From Mycolicibacterium chubuense NBB4 (GTDB taxonomy: Bacteria > Actinomycetota > Actinomycetes > Mycobacteriales > Mycobacteriaceae), in contig NC_018027.1 of the NCBI RefSeq assembly GCF_000266905.1, positions 4,526,001 to 4,590,000 on the forward strand: 64,000 nt of DNA, read 5' to 3'. Made by a program: the position numbers and the translations under genes. Below the pieces are notes generated by a model that did no database searches, was not told the origin of the DNA, and worked only from the letters and a program-made list of their open reading frames with translations. Positions 24,257-33,305 of this stretch are shown piece by piece (the stretch's first letter is position 1; every line of letters begins with the position of its first letter).

Positions 24257-25419
24257 CGGGCACCCGCCAGCAGCACGCGTGACAGCAGGATGCGTTGCAT
24301 CTCAATGCTTCCCGACGACACCGTGGACGCCTGCGAATAGCGCCAGTGATCGTCGGCCTCGGCGAGGAACCAGGCGGCGCGAGCAGCGTCGTGCGGCACT
24401 TCGGCGGCGATGTCCATCAGCACTTCGGCGCTGTCCTGGTCCAGCTTCGTCACCGCGATCCGGTACGCGGCGGCGTCGCCCGGCGTGACCCGTCCGCTGC
24501 CCTGCAGAGCGACCACGCGGTAGGCGAGCAGCCGGGCGCGCCGGCAGTGCGTGAGCATCCGGACCCAGCGTCCGCGCAACTCGGCGGGAAGCTCCTCCCA
24601 GCGCTCACCCAGCACCTCCGGCGCGGCCGCGAGCAGGCGTTCACAGCGCGCGTACCGGGCGATGCCGACCCGTTCGAACGCCATCACGTCCTGCACGACG
24701 GACCAGCCCTGGTCGACGGTGCCGAGCACGTCGGCCTCGGTGACGCGCAGCTCGTCGAAGAACACCTCGTTGAGGTGGTGTGGCCCGAGCATGGTGCGAA
24801 TCGGCCGCACCGTGATGGCCGGATCGTCCATCGGCACGAGGAAGATCGTCAGACCCTGTTGCTTCTTCTGGATCGCGCCCTCCCCGACCTTGGAGGTGCG
24901 GGCCAGCAGGAAGCACCACTGCGCCATCGTCGCGTAGGACGTCCAGATCTTCTGTCCGCTCACCAGCCAGCCCTCGGCGTCGGGACGGGCCGTGGTGCGC
25001 AACGACGCCAGGTCCGAGCCCGCCTCCGGCTCGGAGAAGCCCTGGCACCAGATCACCTCGCCGGCGGCGATCGGCGGCAGGTGCTTGCGCTGCTGTTCCG
25101 TGGTGCCGTGGCGCATGATGATCGGGCCCACCCAGTTGACACCCATGTACTGGGCGCCGCGGGGCTCGTGGTGGGCCCACATCTCCTCGCGCACGACCGT
25201 CTGCTCCCACACCGAGGCGCCGCCCCCGCCGAACTCCTGCGGCCAGGCCAGGCACAGCAGGTTCTTCTCGGCCAACGTGCGGCAGAACTGCTGGGCGGTG
25301 GCCAGGTCGGCCGGGTCGTCGGTGAAGGCGCCGAGGAACTGGTCCGGCACATGCTGTTTCACCAAGTCGCGGAGTTCGCGGCGGAGATCGTCGGCCCGCT
25401 TGCCCATGTCGAAGTCCAT
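24253..25419 (-). CDS. Acyl-CoA dehydrogenase, long FadE subunit (388 aa)
   Basis: Full-length ACAD: LCLAWPQEFGGGGASVWEQ, VIWCQGFSEPEAGSDLASLR, WSVVQDVMAFERVGIARYAR and a C-terminal STVSSGSIEMQRILLSRVLL. As in the other long subunit, the usual YEGT is missing (VSSGS). It starts 6 nt after the CoA-transferase stop. With the next gene it forms the first of two long/short FadE pairs in the operon. Confidence 0.9.
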   Translation of the reverse strand: MDFDMGKRADDLRRELRDLVKQHVPDQFLGAFTDDPADLATAQQFCRTLAEKNLLCLAWPQEFGGGGASVWEQTVVREEMWAHHEPRGAQYMGVNWVGPIIMRHGTTEQQRKHLPPIAAGEVIWCQGFSEPEAGSDLASLRTTARPDAEGWLVSGQKIWTSYATMAQWCFLLARTSKVGEGAIQKKQQGLTIFLVPMDDPAITVRPIRTMLGPHHLNEVFFDELRVTEADVLGTVDQGWSVVQDVMAFERVGIARYARCERLLAAAPEVLGERWEELPAELRGRWVRMLTHCRRARLLAYRVVALQGSGRVTPGDAAAYRIAVTKLDQDSAEVLMDIAAEVPHDAARAAWFLAEADDHWRYSQASTVSSGSIEMQRILLSRVLLAGAR

Positions 25420-25425
25420 GGCGGC

Positions 25426-26592
25426 CTACCCTGACCCGACCGCGTCGGGGGCGGCGAGGCCGAGTTCTTCGAGTACCGCGGCGGTGTCGGCACCCAGTTC
25501 CGGCGCCGGACCGCGGACCTTGCCGGGCGTGCGGGAGAACCACGTCGGTACGCCCGGGAAGCGAACCGGCCCGTGGGGCGTGTCGACGGTCTCAAACAGG
25601 CCGACGGCGTTGAGGTGCGGGTCGTCGAAGAGCGCGTCGGGGGTGTTCAGCGGAGCGGCGGGGATCTCCAGATCACGGAACAGCGCCAGCCACTCGTCGG
25701 TGGTCCGCTCGGCCATGGTCTGCGCCACCAGCCCGTACACGGTGTCGATCTGGTGTGCCCGGGATTCCAGCGTCGCGTAGACGTCCGACGCCCACGGCGG
25801 TTCGACGGCGGTGACGAACGCGTTCCAGTGCTTGTCGTTGTAGATCAACGCGGCGATGTAGCCGTCTTTGGTGCGGTAGGGCCGCCGGTTGGGAGCCACC
25901 GTCCGCGGATACACCGCGGGGCCGAGCGGGGGGTCGAACATGGCGCCGTTGGCATGCTCGACCAACATGAAGGATGCCATGGTCTCGAACATGGCGACCT
26001 CCACCTCCTGCCCCTCCCCCGTGCGTTCCCGGTGAAACAGCGCCATCGTCGTGGCATACAGCGCGGTCAGCCCGGCGACCTTGTCGGCCATGATCGTCCC
26101 GACGTAGTCGGCTTCACCGGTGAGTTGCTTCTGGACGGCCGGCAGACCGCACTCGGCCTGGATGGTGTCGTCGTAGGCGGGGCGGTCCCGCTCGGGTCCC
26201 CGGCGGCCGTAGCCGTAACAGTTGGTGTAAACGATGCGGGGGTTCATCGCGGCGACGTCGGCATAGCCGAAGCCGAGCTTGGCGATCGCCTTGGACCGCA
26301 TCGAATGGATGAACACGTCGGCGCGTTCGACGAGCGCCCGCAGCGCGGCCCTGCCGTCCTCGGAGCGCAGGTCCAGCACGATGCTGCGCTTGCCGCGGTT
26401 GACGTTGACGAACACCCCGCTCATTCCCGACGCCGGCCCGACGGAGATGTAGCGCGTGTTGTCCCCCTGCGGCGGTTCGACTTTGATGACGTCGGCGCCC
26501 ATATCGGCCATGATCTGGGTGCAGTAGGGTCCCATCACCATCGCGGTGAGATCGACGACGCGGATGCCGGCGAGCGGTCCGGTGTCAGGCAT
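25426..26592 (-). CDS. CaiB/BaiF family III CoA-transferase (388 aa)
   Basis: It moves CoA between carboxylic acids. It has LAGIRVVDLTAMVMGPYCTQ, ADMGADVIKVEPPQGDNTR and NRGKRSIVLDLRS in the N-terminal fold, and the catalytic Asp in DRPAYDDTIQAECG. The interlocked-ring family length is about 390-400 residues, as here. Its start overlaps the end of the upstream SDR gene by 8 nt. In this operon it would activate the acid that the following dehydrogenases oxidise, using a CoA donor from the pathway. Confidence 0.9.
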   Translation of the reverse strand: MPDTGPLAGIRVVDLTAMVMGPYCTQIMADMGADVIKVEPPQGDNTRYISVGPASGMSGVFVNVNRGKRSIVLDLRSEDGRAALRALVERADVFIHSMRSKAIAKLGFGYADVAAMNPRIVYTNCYGYGRRGPERDRPAYDDTIQAECGLPAVQKQLTGEADYVGTIMADKVAGLTALYATTMALFHRERTGEGQEVEVAMFETMASFMLVEHANGAMFDPPLGPAVYPRTVAPNRRPYRTKDGYIAALIYNDKHWNAFVTAVEPPWASDVYATLESRAHQIDTVYGLVAQTMAERTTDEWLALFRDLEIPAAPLNTPDALFDDPHLNAVGLFETVDTPHGPVRFPGVPTWFSRTPGKVRGPAPELGADTAAVLEELGLAAPDAVGSG

Positions 26593-27514
26593 GGACCTGT
26601 CCCGCCTGTCGGGCCATCGCGAAGCTGTAGCGGATGTGATCGCCGTGTCCGTCGGGGACGACCGGGAAGGTGACGGGGTGCGTCCGGTCGCGAATCTCGT
26701 CGAGTTCGTCGCCGACCTCGGCCATCGACCACGACGGCCGGTACACGCCCGGCGATTCGGTGACGGCGGCCATGGCCACTCGTCCTGCCAGCGCGATGAA
26801 CATCTCCCCTGTCACCGAACACGATTCGTGCGCCAGGTAGCCGACCACGGGTGCGACGAGCTCGGGCCCCATCGGCGGATAGGCCGACGTGTCGATGCCT
26901 TCGGCCATCCGGGTGACCGCGGCGGGAACGATGACGTTGCTCGTGACGTTGTGCGCGGCGCCTTCCCTGGCCGCCACATTCGACAGCCCGACGACGCCCG
27001 CCTTCGCCGCGGCGTAGTTGGCCACCTCGTCATTGCCGTACAGGCCGCCGATCGACGACGTCAGCACGATGCGCCCGTATCCCGCCTCGCACATGAGCGG
27101 AAACGCGGGACGCACGACGTGGAAGGCGCCCCGCAGATGCACGTCGAGCACCGCTTCGAAGTCGTCATAGGTCATCTCCGACAACGGTGCTCGCCGCACG
27201 ATGCCCGCGTTGTGCACGAGGATGTCGATGCCGCCGAAGTGGCCGAGCGCGGTGTCGATGACCGCCCGGCCGCCTTCAGGTGTGGCGACCGATTCGGTGC
27301 TGGCGACCGCGTGACCGCCCGCCTCGGCGATCTCTCGCACCACCTGGTGTGCCGCGCTGTCGTCGACGCCCGCGCCGTCGAGCGACCCGCCCGGATCGTT
27401 GACGACCACCTTCGCGCCGTGCGCGGCGAGCAGCGTTGCGTAGCTGCGGCCCAGTCCGCGACCGCCGCCGGTCACGACCGCGACGCGGCCGTCGAAGCGC
27501 AGGTCTTCACCCAT
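26585..27514 (-). CDS. Short-chain dehydrogenase/reductase (309 aa)
   Basis: A classical SDR with cofactor motif TGGGRGLG (about 15-22), NDPGGSLDGAG, NAG at HNAGIVRR and active site Ser (SSIGG) with YAAAK (Tyr-x-x-x-Lys). A C-terminal extension of about 60 residues (VTESPGVYRPSWSMAEVG) matches the hydroxyacyl-CoA-dehydrogenase-like subgroup (FabG/HSD17B4 type). ATG 27514 lies inside the end of the monooxygenase gene (8-nt overlap). It probably interconverts an alcohol and a ketone. Confidence 0.88.
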   Translation of the reverse strand: MGEDLRFDGRVAVVTGGGRGLGRSYATLLAAHGAKVVVNDPGGSLDGAGVDDSAAHQVVREIAEAGGHAVASTESVATPEGGRAVIDTALGHFGGIDILVHNAGIVRRAPLSEMTYDDFEAVLDVHLRGAFHVVRPAFPLMCEAGYGRIVLTSSIGGLYGNDEVANYAAAKAGVVGLSNVAAREGAAHNVTSNVIVPAAVTRMAEGIDTSAYPPMGPELVAPVVGYLAHESCSVTGEMFIALAGRVAMAAVTESPGVYRPSWSMAEVGDELDEIRDRTHPVTFPVVPDGHGDHIRYSFAMARQAGQVHA

Positions 27515-29354
27515 GCAGTTCGAGGCCTTCGAGGGAGCCCGTGGCGCGCCACTCGGCGAGCAGGTCGCCGAAGGCGTAGAAGCCCGGACCGTACGGTTCG
27601 CCGAGATGCGAGCGGATGCCCTCGCCGCCGCCACCGCCCTCGTTGTTGTAGTAGCCGGGCGTACACGATGCATCGAAAGCCGAGTTGTCGACGGCGTTCT
27701 CGCGGATCGTGGCGCACCACTGCTCCTGCGCCTGGGCGGTGGGCTCGACGACCGTCGCCCCACGGTCGAGTGCCTCGGCGATGATGTAGGCGATGTGCTC
27801 GCCCTGCAGTTCGTAATTGGCGGCGATGTTGGCCGAGATGCCCACCTGGGTGAAGCCGGTGAAGAACTGATTGGGGAACCCGCGGCTGGTCATCCCGTGC
27901 AGCGTCTTGTATCCGTCGTGCCAGTAGTCGTACAGCGACAGGCCGCCGCGGCCCTGGATCGACTCGATGGAGTAGCGCCTGCTGATCTCGGTGGTGATCT
28001 CGAAGCCGCTGGCGTAGATGATGCAGTCGACCTCGTACTCCCGGCCCCCGACGATCAGCCCCTTCTCGGTGATCCTCTCCACGCCTTTGCAATCGGAGAC
28101 GTCGACGAGCGTGACGTTCGGCCGGTTGAAGGTGGGCAGGTACTCGTCGTTGGACAGCGGCCGCTTGCACAGGAAGCGGTAGTAGGGCTTGAGGATCTCG
28201 GCGGTGTCGGGATCGGAGACGGTGCTGGCGATCCGGCGGCGCAGCCGCTCCATGATCTTGTAGTCCTCCTCCTCGCGGATACCCATGAACTGTTCGGGTG
28301 TCAGCGAGGCCGGATCGTCGAGCGCCATGACGCGCGCAGCGGTGTTGCGGCCGAGTTCGGTCCAGAAGTCGCACACCAGGTCGGGCTGGCCGAGCGCCAT
28401 ACCCTCGAACGTCCAGGCGTGGAAGTTGCGTTGCCGCTCCTTCTGCCATCCCGGCGTCAGCGTCTTCACCCACTCCGGGTCGGTGGGCGCGTTGTCACGC
28501 ACGTCGACCGACGACGGCGTTCGCTGAAAGACATAGAGATGCTGGGCATCTCGCGCGAGGAAGGGCACGCACTGGATGCTGGTGGCGCCGGTGCCGATGA
28601 TCGCGATCCGCTTGTCGGCGAGCTTGTCCATTCCGCCGGTGAAGTCGCCGCCGGTGTAGTCGTAGTCCCACCGCGAGGAATGAAAGCTGTGACCCTTGAA
28701 GTCCTTCATCCCCGGGATGCCCGGCAGCTTCGGCCGGTGGAAGGGTCCGGAGGCGAGCACCACGAACCGCGCACGGATGTCGTCGTCGCGGTTGGTGCTG
28801 ACGCGCCACCGCTCGAGCCCTTCGTCCCAGCTCAGACCGCGGACCTGGGTCGAGAAGATCGCGTTGTCGTAGAGGCCGAAGTGCTTGCCGATGTTGCGGC
28901 AGTGTTGGTAGATCTCCGGACCATCGGCGAACTTTTTGCTCGGCATGAAATCGAGCTCTTCGAGAAGCGGTATGTAGCAGTAGGACTCGTTGTCGCACTG
29001 GATCCCCGGGTACCGGTTCCAGTACCAGACGCCGCCGAAGTCGCCGCCGAGCTCGATGATGCGGACATCCTCGACGCCGGCCTTCTTCAGGTAGGCCGCC
29101 GACAGCAGGCCGCCGAACCCGCCGCCGAGCACCACGACGTCGATGTCCTCGGCGATCGGATCACGCGGCGCGACGGGCGTGTACGGATCCGTCTCGTAGT
29201 ACCCGGCGAAGTCGTCGGCGAGTTCGACGTACTGCTTGGAGCCCTCGGGCCGCAGCCGCTTCGCCCGCTCCTGGGCGTACTTCTCGCGCAGTGCGGAGAT
29301 GTCGATGTCGCTCGGGGTGTCGGTGGGGCCGCAGGTGTTCTCGGCGGTCGTCAT
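27507..29354 (-). CDS. Baeyer-Villiger-type flavin monooxygenase (615 aa)
   Basis: Two Rossmann motifs (VVVLGGGFGGLLSA about 74-87; IAIIGTGATSIQ about 250) flank the signature FKGHSFHSSRW, which fits the BVMO fingerprint FxGxxxHxxxW. The long N-terminus before the FAD site and total length near 615 resemble cyclododecanone/steroid-type BVMOs. It would insert oxygen next to a ketone to give an ester or lactone. ATG 29354 overlaps the Rieske gene stop by 4 nt. The divergent lactonase-like gene at 31728 could open a lactone product. Confidence 0.92.
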   Translation of the reverse strand: MTTAENTCGPTDTPSDIDISALREKYAQERAKRLRPEGSKQYVELADDFAGYYETDPYTPVAPRDPIAEDIDVVVLGGGFGGLLSAAYLKKAGVEDVRIIELGGDFGGVWYWNRYPGIQCDNESYCYIPLLEELDFMPSKKFADGPEIYQHCRNIGKHFGLYDNAIFSTQVRGLSWDEGLERWRVSTNRDDDIRARFVVLASGPFHRPKLPGIPGMKDFKGHSFHSSRWDYDYTGGDFTGGMDKLADKRIAIIGTGATSIQCVPFLARDAQHLYVFQRTPSSVDVRDNAPTDPEWVKTLTPGWQKERQRNFHAWTFEGMALGQPDLVCDFWTELGRNTAARVMALDDPASLTPEQFMGIREEEDYKIMERLRRRIASTVSDPDTAEILKPYYRFLCKRPLSNDEYLPTFNRPNVTLVDVSDCKGVERITEKGLIVGGREYEVDCIIYASGFEITTEISRRYSIESIQGRGGLSLYDYWHDGYKTLHGMTSRGFPNQFFTGFTQVGISANIAANYELQGEHIAYIIAEALDRGATVVEPTAQAQEQWCATIRENAVDNSAFDASCTPGYYNNEGGGGGEGIRSHLGEPYGPGFYAFGDLLAEWRATGSLEGLELHG

Positions 29355-30733
29355 GGCAACTCCTCGGGGGCTCCGGTGCCCATGTATTTCGACAGTTGAT
29401 AGTGCAGGTTGACGGTGCTGCGTTCGCGATACGGATTGGGCAGTGTGCCGGGGAAGCCGGCCGACTTCATGCCCTGCTGGACGGCGGCCATGTTCGAGAA
29501 GTCCTGCGGCAGCACCGACAGCCAGTTCGGCGAGTCCTTCGGCGTGTACACCCACTCCGTCTCGGGCTCCTGGCCCTTCGGATACAACTCGAACACGGCG
29601 ACCTCGAAGATGCACTTGTCGGGGTTGTAGCTCGGATCGGGCCGGGCGCTGTAGCAGAGCGCGCTCGTCAGGCCCTGGCCGATCTGGAAGTTCGGGAACA
29701 GCTGCCAGGCGGTGCCGCTCTGGCCCAGGATGTCTGCGGGAATGGTCGGCCAGATCACGCCGCGGGCCTCGTCGTCACGGCGGGCGGAGCTGAGCCAGTG
29801 CTCGAGCACCTTGTCGGCGGGTGTGCCCTCAGGCAGTTCGTCGACCAGTCGCTTGGCGGCGTTGACCAGCGTCTGGGTGGTGGTCGCGTTGGTCTCCTCC
29901 ATGGTGTAGATCTGCATCTCGGCCGTCGAGACCCGCGGATCGCCGGTGCCCAGGCGGATCTTCGACTTCGTCTCGTCCATGCCCTTCGGCGCGTCGTAAC
30001 CGATGTTGCTGTGCCGCCCTTGGGCTTTCGCCCAGCCCTTGAACTCGCCGAACTTGTTGAACTCCGGGTGGGTGGTGAACACGTGGTAGGTCTCGTTGAA
30101 GGCCTCCAGCGCGACCTTCCAGTTGCAGTCGAAAGACAGCCACTTGCGCCACTTGTAGCGCATGTTCTCCAGCCCGAACGGATCGAGGATCTTGGCAGCC
30201 GGGAACAGATAGTCGGCCAGAGGTTCACAGTCGGGGTCCATGTTGACGAACAACCAGCCGCCCCAGGTGTCCACGCGCACCGGGGCGAGGTGGGTGTTGC
30301 GCTCGGTGAGCTTGCCCTTCCAGTCGTCCTTTTCGCGGATGTGGGTGCACGCGCCGTCGAGCCCGTAGGTCCAGCCGTGGAACCCGCACACGAACGACTT
30401 GCGCGCCCGGCCGACGGCGTTCTTCGCGCCGTCGGGAGTATCGATCAGCCGGCGGCCGCGGTGCATGCAGACGTTGTGGTGGGCCGTGAAATTGTCCGGG
30501 GTCGATCCGCTCCCGGTGCGGACGACGATGATCGAGTCGTCGAGAATCTCGTAGGTCAGATAACTGCCGACCTCCGGCAGTTCTTCGACCCGGCCGACCT
30601 GCTGCCACACCTTGCGCCAGAGACGATCCCGTTCGGCGCGCGCGTACTCACCAGAGGTGTAGGCCTCGGTCCCGATCGTCATCGGTTTCGAAAGTTCCTC
30701 GGCCACCTCGTTGTTCGCATCGAGGTCGGTCAT
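29351..30733 (-). CDS. Rieske non-haem iron oxygenase, alpha subunit (460 aa)
   Basis: The 2Fe-2S Rieske centre is visible as NVCMHRGRR (Cys89, His91) and VCGFHGWTYG (Cys116, His119). The catalytic mononuclear iron site begins NETYHVFTTHPE (His217, His222). It hydroxylates ring substrates with electrons from a reductase that is not encoded nearby. ATG 30733 shares one base with the stop of the upstream SDR gene. It lies next to a BVMO in an operon for ring degradation. Confidence 0.92.
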   Translation of the reverse strand: MTDLDANNEVAEELSKPMTIGTEAYTSGEYARAERDRLWRKVWQQVGRVEELPEVGSYLTYEILDDSIIVVRTGSGSTPDNFTAHHNVCMHRGRRLIDTPDGAKNAVGRARKSFVCGFHGWTYGLDGACTHIREKDDWKGKLTERNTHLAPVRVDTWGGWLFVNMDPDCEPLADYLFPAAKILDPFGLENMRYKWRKWLSFDCNWKVALEAFNETYHVFTTHPEFNKFGEFKGWAKAQGRHSNIGYDAPKGMDETKSKIRLGTGDPRVSTAEMQIYTMEETNATTTQTLVNAAKRLVDELPEGTPADKVLEHWLSSARRDDEARGVIWPTIPADILGQSGTAWQLFPNFQIGQGLTSALCYSARPDPSYNPDKCIFEVAVFELYPKGQEPETEWVYTPKDSPNWLSVLPQDFSNMAAVQQGMKSAGFPGTLPNPYRERSTVNLHYQLSKYMGTGAPEELP

Positions 30734-31581
30734 CACATCCTCCTCATGGCGTCTCGGAAGGACTCGTCGGCGAGGAACAGCGACGTGTTGTCCGCCCCCA
30801 GATGAGTCCATTTCAGATTGAGCCCGCCGTCGACCAGCAGGGTCTGGCCGGTGATGTAGCTCGATAAGTCGGAGAGCAGAAACAGGATCGCGCCTGCCTG
30901 CTCCTCGGGTGTGCCGCGCCGGCCCATCGCGATGGCCTTCCGGTCGCGTTCGGGATCCTCGTCGACGTAGGTGCCCGACGCGGCGGTCTCGGTGACCCCC
31001 GGCGCGACGGCGTTGACCCGGATACCGTGCGGGGCGAGCTCGACGGCCATGGTGCGCGTCATCGCGACGACGGCGGCTTTTGCGGTGCCGTAGGCGATGT
31101 GGAACGGGGCGGTGTTCATCCCGCTGATCGACGACACCGACACGATCGACCCCGTCAGGCCCCGGGCGAGCAACTCCCGACTGACGGCCTGGCTCATGAA
31201 GAACGCCGTCTCGAGGTTGGCCGCGAACAGTGCGTGCCAGTCCTCCCGGCTGACCCGGGTCGCCGGCATCCACGTCGCGGGCGCTGCTCCTCCGGCCACG
31301 TTCACCAGGCCGTAGAGGTCGCCGTCGCACTCGCGCACCTGGTCGAGGACCGTTGCGACGCCGTCCTCGGTCGACGCGTCGGCCGCCACGGCCACGACGG
31401 GAAGTCCCTGCCGGGCGAGCGGTCCGACGTGCTCGTCGAGGTTCTCCTGCGAGCGGCTGACCGCGACGACCGTCGCTCCGGCCTCGGCGGCCATGCGCGT
31501 CACCGTCGTCCCGATGCCGCCGCCCCCGGCACCGGAGACGACGACGATGCGACCCTCCATACCGAGGGGGACTCCGCTCAC
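30733..31581 (-). CDS. Short-chain dehydrogenase/reductase, first gene of the catabolic operon (282 aa)
   Basis: SDR with VVSGAGGGGIGTTVTRMAAE as the cofactor loop (an unusual Gly-rich version of TGxxxGxG), NVAGG, SSISG and the active-site YGTAK. The end ITGQTLLVDGGLNLKW is typical of FabG-like members. The start is uncertain: GTG 31581 has gcggaa upstream, ATG 31560 and TTG 31605 are alternatives. The operator-like palindrome at 31616-31630 lies just upstream. Confidence 0.88.
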   Translation of the reverse strand: MSGVPLGMEGRIVVVSGAGGGGIGTTVTRMAAEAGATVVAVSRSQENLDEHVGPLARQGLPVVAVAADASTEDGVATVLDQVRECDGDLYGLVNVAGGAAPATWMPATRVSREDWHALFAANLETAFFMSQAVSRELLARGLTGSIVSVSSISGMNTAPFHIAYGTAKAAVVAMTRTMAVELAPHGIRVNAVAPGVTETAASGTYVDEDPERDRKAIAMGRRGTPEEQAGAILFLLSDLSSYITGQTLLVDGGLNLKWTHLGADNTSLFLADESFRDAMRRM

Positions 31582-31615
31582 CGGCGGTTCCGCTTGTCCG
31601 GACAAATAATTGCAC

Positions 31616-31630
31616 TCTGCATATTGCAGA
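31616..31630. promoter_or_regulatory. Palindromic operator candidate between divergent catabolic units
   Basis: tctgca-tat-tgcaga is a perfect 6+6 inverted repeat with a 3-bp centre, in the AT-rich gap between the SDR-first operon and the beta-propeller gene at 31728. The obvious regulator candidate is the GntR/UTRA protein encoded at 33302-34039. Only one copy was noticed. Confidence 0.5.
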
Positions 31631-31727
31631 ACACTATTCCGCAGGACTTATCCGAGCGTCAAGGCTTGTGGCTAGCATCGACGGAGCTATTGTCTGGACT
31701 ACATCGCGCTTGCTAACGTCCGAACCC

Positions 31728-33305
31728 ATGACTGCCCGGTACGTCGCACCCAGCCCGACCGCCGCTGACGGTTGGCGGCTCGAGCGGGTGACCGCACCGA
31801 GCCGGCTGTTCGGCGCCAACGGTCTGCGGACCGGGCCTGACGGGCGCATCTACGTGGCGCAGGTGACCGGCAGCCAGATCAGCGCGCTGGACCTGGCCAC
31901 CGGGATGGTGGAGGCGGTCAGCCCCAAGGGCGGCGACATCGTCGCCCCCGACGACGTCGCGTTCGGTGACGACGGCACGCTGTATGCGACGGAGGTTATG
32001 GACGGCCGGGTCAGTGCACGCGAGCCCACAGGCCGGACCCGCGTTCTGCGCGACGACCTGCCCTGCGCCAACGGCATCACGGTGCACCAGGGCCGGCTGT
32101 TCGTCGGCGAGTGCCGGGACGGTGGCCGGCTGATGGAGCTCCCGCTGGACGGCGGTGAACCGAGGATCCTCCTCGACAATCTCCCGTCGCCGAACGCGAT
32201 GGAGGTCGGACCCGACGGAATGCTGTACTTCCCGCTGATGACGGCTAACGAGATCTGGCGCATCGATCCCTCCGGAGGCGAGGCGCAGCGCGTCGCCGGT
32301 GATCTCGGCGTGCCCGACGCGGTGAAGTTCGACGCCGACGGCTTCCTCGTCTCGACGCAGGTCGCCAGCGGACAGGTGTTGCGCATCGACCCTCGCACCG
32401 GCGACAAAACCGTACTGGCGCAATTGAATCCCGGTCTGGACAATCTGACGTTCGTCGGTGAGCGACTGTTCGCGTCGAACTTCACCGGCGAGATCACCGA
32501 GATCCTCTCCGGCGGGCGGACGTCGACGGTGTTGCCGGGTGGGCTCAACTGGCCGCTGGACCTCACCGTCGCCGACGGCCGCCTGTACGTGGCCGACGGC
32601 ACCTACTTCTACGCCGCCGGCACCGGGGGTGCGCTGGAGACGGTCGGCATGCTGTTCTCCCCGGGTTACCCCGGCTTCCTGCGGGGCGTGACGGCTGTCG
32701 GGGCCGGCGAGTTCGTGGTGACGACCTCGGGTGGCCAGGTGGCGCGGTACCGGCCCGAGTCCGGCGAAACCGACTACCTGGCGACCGATTTCGATCAGCT
32801 CTACGGTGTCGCGGTGGACGCCGCCGGCGCGATCGTGTTCGCCGAACTCGGCACGGGCCGAGTGCACCGCCTCCACAACGGCGATGTCGAGACGCTGGTG
32901 TCCGGACTGCGGGAGCCGATCGGCGTCGCATTCGATCCGGACGGCGCGCCGCTGGTCTCCGAGTCCGGCGCGGGCCGCGTCGTCCGCATCGGGGCGCGTG
33001 GAGCGGACACCGTGGTGGACGGTCTGCAGAGGCCGCAGGGCATCCTGGTGCGAGACGGCCGGCTGTACATCGTGGACGCGGCGGCCAAGGAACTCGTCGA
33101 GGTCGACCTGAACACCCGGGGGCGCACCACGATCGCCTCCGGACTTCCCGTCGGTCCACCGCCGGGCGTGGAACCCAAACCGCTCAAGGGCATGCCGCCG
33201 TTCTCCGGGCCGCAGGGTCCCTTCGCCGGCATCACCGCCCACGACGGGACCCTGTACGTGTCCGCGGACGGAGACGGCAGCGTGCTGGCGGTCCGGCGGG
33301 CATGA
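31728..33305 (+). CDS. SMP-30/NHL-type beta-propeller, lactonase-like (525 aa)
   Basis: At least ten blades' worth of YVAQ/LYATE-type strands occur, with repeated DG.LYV and N.I units (GLRTGPDGRIYVAQVTGSQI, PNAMEVGPDGMLYFP, GRLYVADGTYFYAAG). This fits SMP-30/gluconolactonase and NHL folds; a double six- or seven-blade propeller would explain 525 residues. No signal peptide is present. Family members hydrolyse lactones with a metal ion, suitable after a BVMO. ATG 31728 was chosen; the frame continues upstream into the divergent promoter. The stop overlaps the GntR start (ATGA). Confidence 0.75.
   Translation: MTARYVAPSPTAADGWRLERVTAPSRLFGANGLRTGPDGRIYVAQVTGSQISALDLATGMVEAVSPKGGDIVAPDDVAFGDDGTLYATEVMDGRVSAREPTGRTRVLRDDLPCANGITVHQGRLFVGECRDGGRLMELPLDGGEPRILLDNLPSPNAMEVGPDGMLYFPLMTANEIWRIDPSGGEAQRVAGDLGVPDAVKFDADGFLVSTQVASGQVLRIDPRTGDKTVLAQLNPGLDNLTFVGERLFASNFTGEITEILSGGRTSTVLPGGLNWPLDLTVADGRLYVADGTYFYAAGTGGALETVGMLFSPGYPGFLRGVTAVGAGEFVVTTSGGQVARYRPESGETDYLATDFDQLYGVAVDAAGAIVFAELGTGRVHRLHNGDVETLVSGLREPIGVAFDPDGAPLVSESGAGRVVRIGARGADTVVDGLQRPQGILVRDGRLYIVDAAAKELVEVDLNTRGRTTIASGLPVGPPPGVEPKPLKGMPPFSGPQGPFAGITAHDGTLYVSADGDGSVLAVRRA

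Noticed and set aside
27513..29399. 628-aa frame antisense to the BVMO
   Set aside because: Same GC-driven shadow; the coding strand has both Rossmann motifs and the BVMO fingerprint.
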